Below, piece by piece: positions 15,895-17,145 of a stretch of 17,145 nucleotides of DNA. The notes beneath the pieces are model-generated. The model worked only from the letters and a program-made list of their open reading frames with translations, was not told the DNA's origin and ran no database searches. The stretch spans positions 1-17,145 of the forward strand of contig JADJQF010000001.1 of the NCBI GenBank assembly GCA_016712885.1, in the 5' to 3' direction. A program made the translations under genes and the position numbers. The stretch is from Candidatus Flexicrinis proximus (GTDB lineage Bacteria; Chloroflexota; Anaerolineae; Aggregatilineales; Phototrophicaceae). Each line of letters opens with the position of its first letter. The stretch's first letter is position 1.

Positions 15895-17145
15895 ATGGCA
15901 AATCCGAAGGTGCGGCCAAACGACGACGGTATCCGTATCCGTGAGACGCCCGGGGACGGTCAGCCAATCGGCACCGTCAGCAGACTTCACACGCTCGACC
16001 TCGCTGGAGAGCGCCGCCGAAACCCGCCGCAAGGTCGGTATCCCCAACGAATGGCCGCTGATCCGTAAGGATGACGGCACCACCGGCTTTGTTGCCGCCC
16101 AGTTCCTCGAACTGGTCAGTGCTAACGAACCGCCGCGCCTGGTGCGCTGCATCAGTGGCGGGCCGCGGATCGCGAAACGCCGGGCAAGCGGCGGCCTGTC
16201 GGCACCATGCTGCTCAACGGATCGCCGAGTCGCTCGAGCGACGACGAGACCGAACGCAAGCTGGGTACGCTTGGACTCTGGCCGCGTGTGCGCGATCGCG
16301 GCGTGGTCGGCCATGTGGCCGCGTGGTTTATGGGACCGCCGGGAACACCGCGCCGGCGCCTGACCCGGCTCCGCGCCCGACGCCTGCGCCAGTTGAGCCG
16401 CCAGCCCCGGCTGAACCCGACAAGGTTTATGTCCGGCCGATTGACGATGGACCCGCATCCGCGAATTCCCGCGCGACGGTCAGCCCATCGGCCAGGCTAA
16501 CATCGTCACCACCTCGAATCGCTCGAACCCGCCGCGGACCCGCGGGGCCAAGATCGGCGTTCAGGGATAGTGGCTGAACGTGAAGACCCCAGTCCGGCAT
16601 CGCCGGCTTGTCGCCGCCTGGATGGTCATCCAAATCGAGCCTCCCACGCCCATTGCGCGGCCCGGAGGTGTCATTATCGTCGGCATCAACCTCGACCAGT
16701 TCCATCCTCGGCAGCCGCCTGACCCGCGGCGCTTCAAGGGCATGGGCTGGGTGCGCTTCGCTATAACGTCAGTATGGGCCGCGGTTGCAGGATATTCAGG
16801 CCACCCATAACCTGTATCGTCCGCTGGCCGAGCGCCATGCCCGCGCCGGGATGAAGGTCATGTTCTGCCTCGCACCAGACATGGCGAGGCCGCGACTAGT
16901 TTCTGGCCCCTGGCCGGCCATGACCGACGACAAGTGGCGTCATGCCTGTTTCCTTCGTCGATATGATCAGCCGGATCGCCGAACAGTTTGCCGGACAGGA
17001 TCTCGTCCTGCTGGCAGGTCTGGAACGAACGGACGCGCCATCGGTGCCCCGGCCTCCGTGCCGATGCTGGCCCGCAACTATGCGCACATGTTGGCAGCCG
17101 TTCAAATTCCGGGCCATCCGTGCAACAGTTAACACCGCCATCATC
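15895..17145 (+). CDS. SH3-repeat protein with clan GH-A glycosidase-like domain (3' partial, heavily frameshifted)
   Basis: The protein starts MANPKVRPNDDGIRIRETPGDGQPIGTVS at 15895, with AGGGGAT about 11 bases upstream. Three bacterial SH3-like repeats follow (about 15895-16130, 16165-16335 and 16420-16640), each with a VRP.DDG.RIRETP opening and a (F)VAA.(F/M) ending. From about 16670 comes a barrel-like domain: INLDQFHP, GMGWVRF, a YNVSMGRG segment, HNLYRPLAERHARAGMKVMF, WPAMTDDKWR, then QVWNE (about 17017-17031), where Asn-Glu is the usual acid/base motif of clan GH-A, and IGAPASVPMLARNYAHMLAA. The gene is broken by many indels and one in-frame TAG (16568-16570, where relatives have Gln before Trp). 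It leaves the window before its end. No signal peptide is visible. The substrate is unknown; a cell-wall or extracellular glycan role is only a guess. Confidence 0.75.

Overview
The window is high-GC bacterial DNA and looks like an environmental Chloroflexota (Anaerolineae-like) genome. The lineage is inferred from style rather than from a marker gene: a DUF4062-NB-ARC-TPR signalling ATPase, SH3-repeat proteins fused to a glycosidase-like domain, a protein with the 'QRTLGN..QRL' motif, and modular multi-hairpin intergenic repeats. There is no rRNA, tRNA or CRISPR array. Many genes are interrupted by single-base insertions or deletions, mostly losses of one base in a short run, while the protein sequence stays well conserved on both sides. 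The simplest reading is uncorrected long-read error rather than gene decay, so broken genes are annotated here at their full reconstructed extent.

Layout. (1) Bases 2-2357 hold a STAND ATPase that enters from upstream. (2) A complete IS481-family insertion sequence (2416-3687) with inverted repeats, a 5-bp target duplication and an intact transposase has landed inside a multi-hairpin intergenic repeat. (3) A secreted subtilisin-like protease (3860-5136) is followed by an intact 603-residue protein (5283-7094) that resembles contractile-injection-system cargo or polymorphic toxin proteins. (4) A divergent AraC regulator (7162-8106, minus strand) faces a cupin gene, two aldo/keto reductase genes and a DUF4440/NTF2-like gene (8291-11242). 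The gap between them carries a 12-bp direct repeat at a 21-bp period, as expected of an AraC-type operator. (5) About 830 bases without a gene end in a perfect CRP-type palindrome and a TATAAT box, followed by a long leader and pckA (12075-13674). (6) A second full multi-hairpin repeat and a nested inverted repeat precede an AspT/YidE-type transporter (13976-15614). (7) Three overlapping LexA-like boxes at a 12-bp period precede a gene for an SH3-repeat protein with a clan GH-A glycosidase-like domain, which leaves the window at its 3' end.

How the genes may work together. The AraC-cupin-AKR-AKR-DUF4440 block looks like a small inducible carbonyl or electrophile-reduction module, comparable in logic to yqhC/yqhD/dkgA of Escherichia coli. 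pckA (gluconeogenesis) under a CRP-like site would be a carbon-status-controlled gene, and the dicarboxylate/amino-acid exchanger type transporter beside it could feed the same part of metabolism. The protease and the cargo-like protein are consecutive on the same strand and may form a secreted pair, but that link is inferred from position only.
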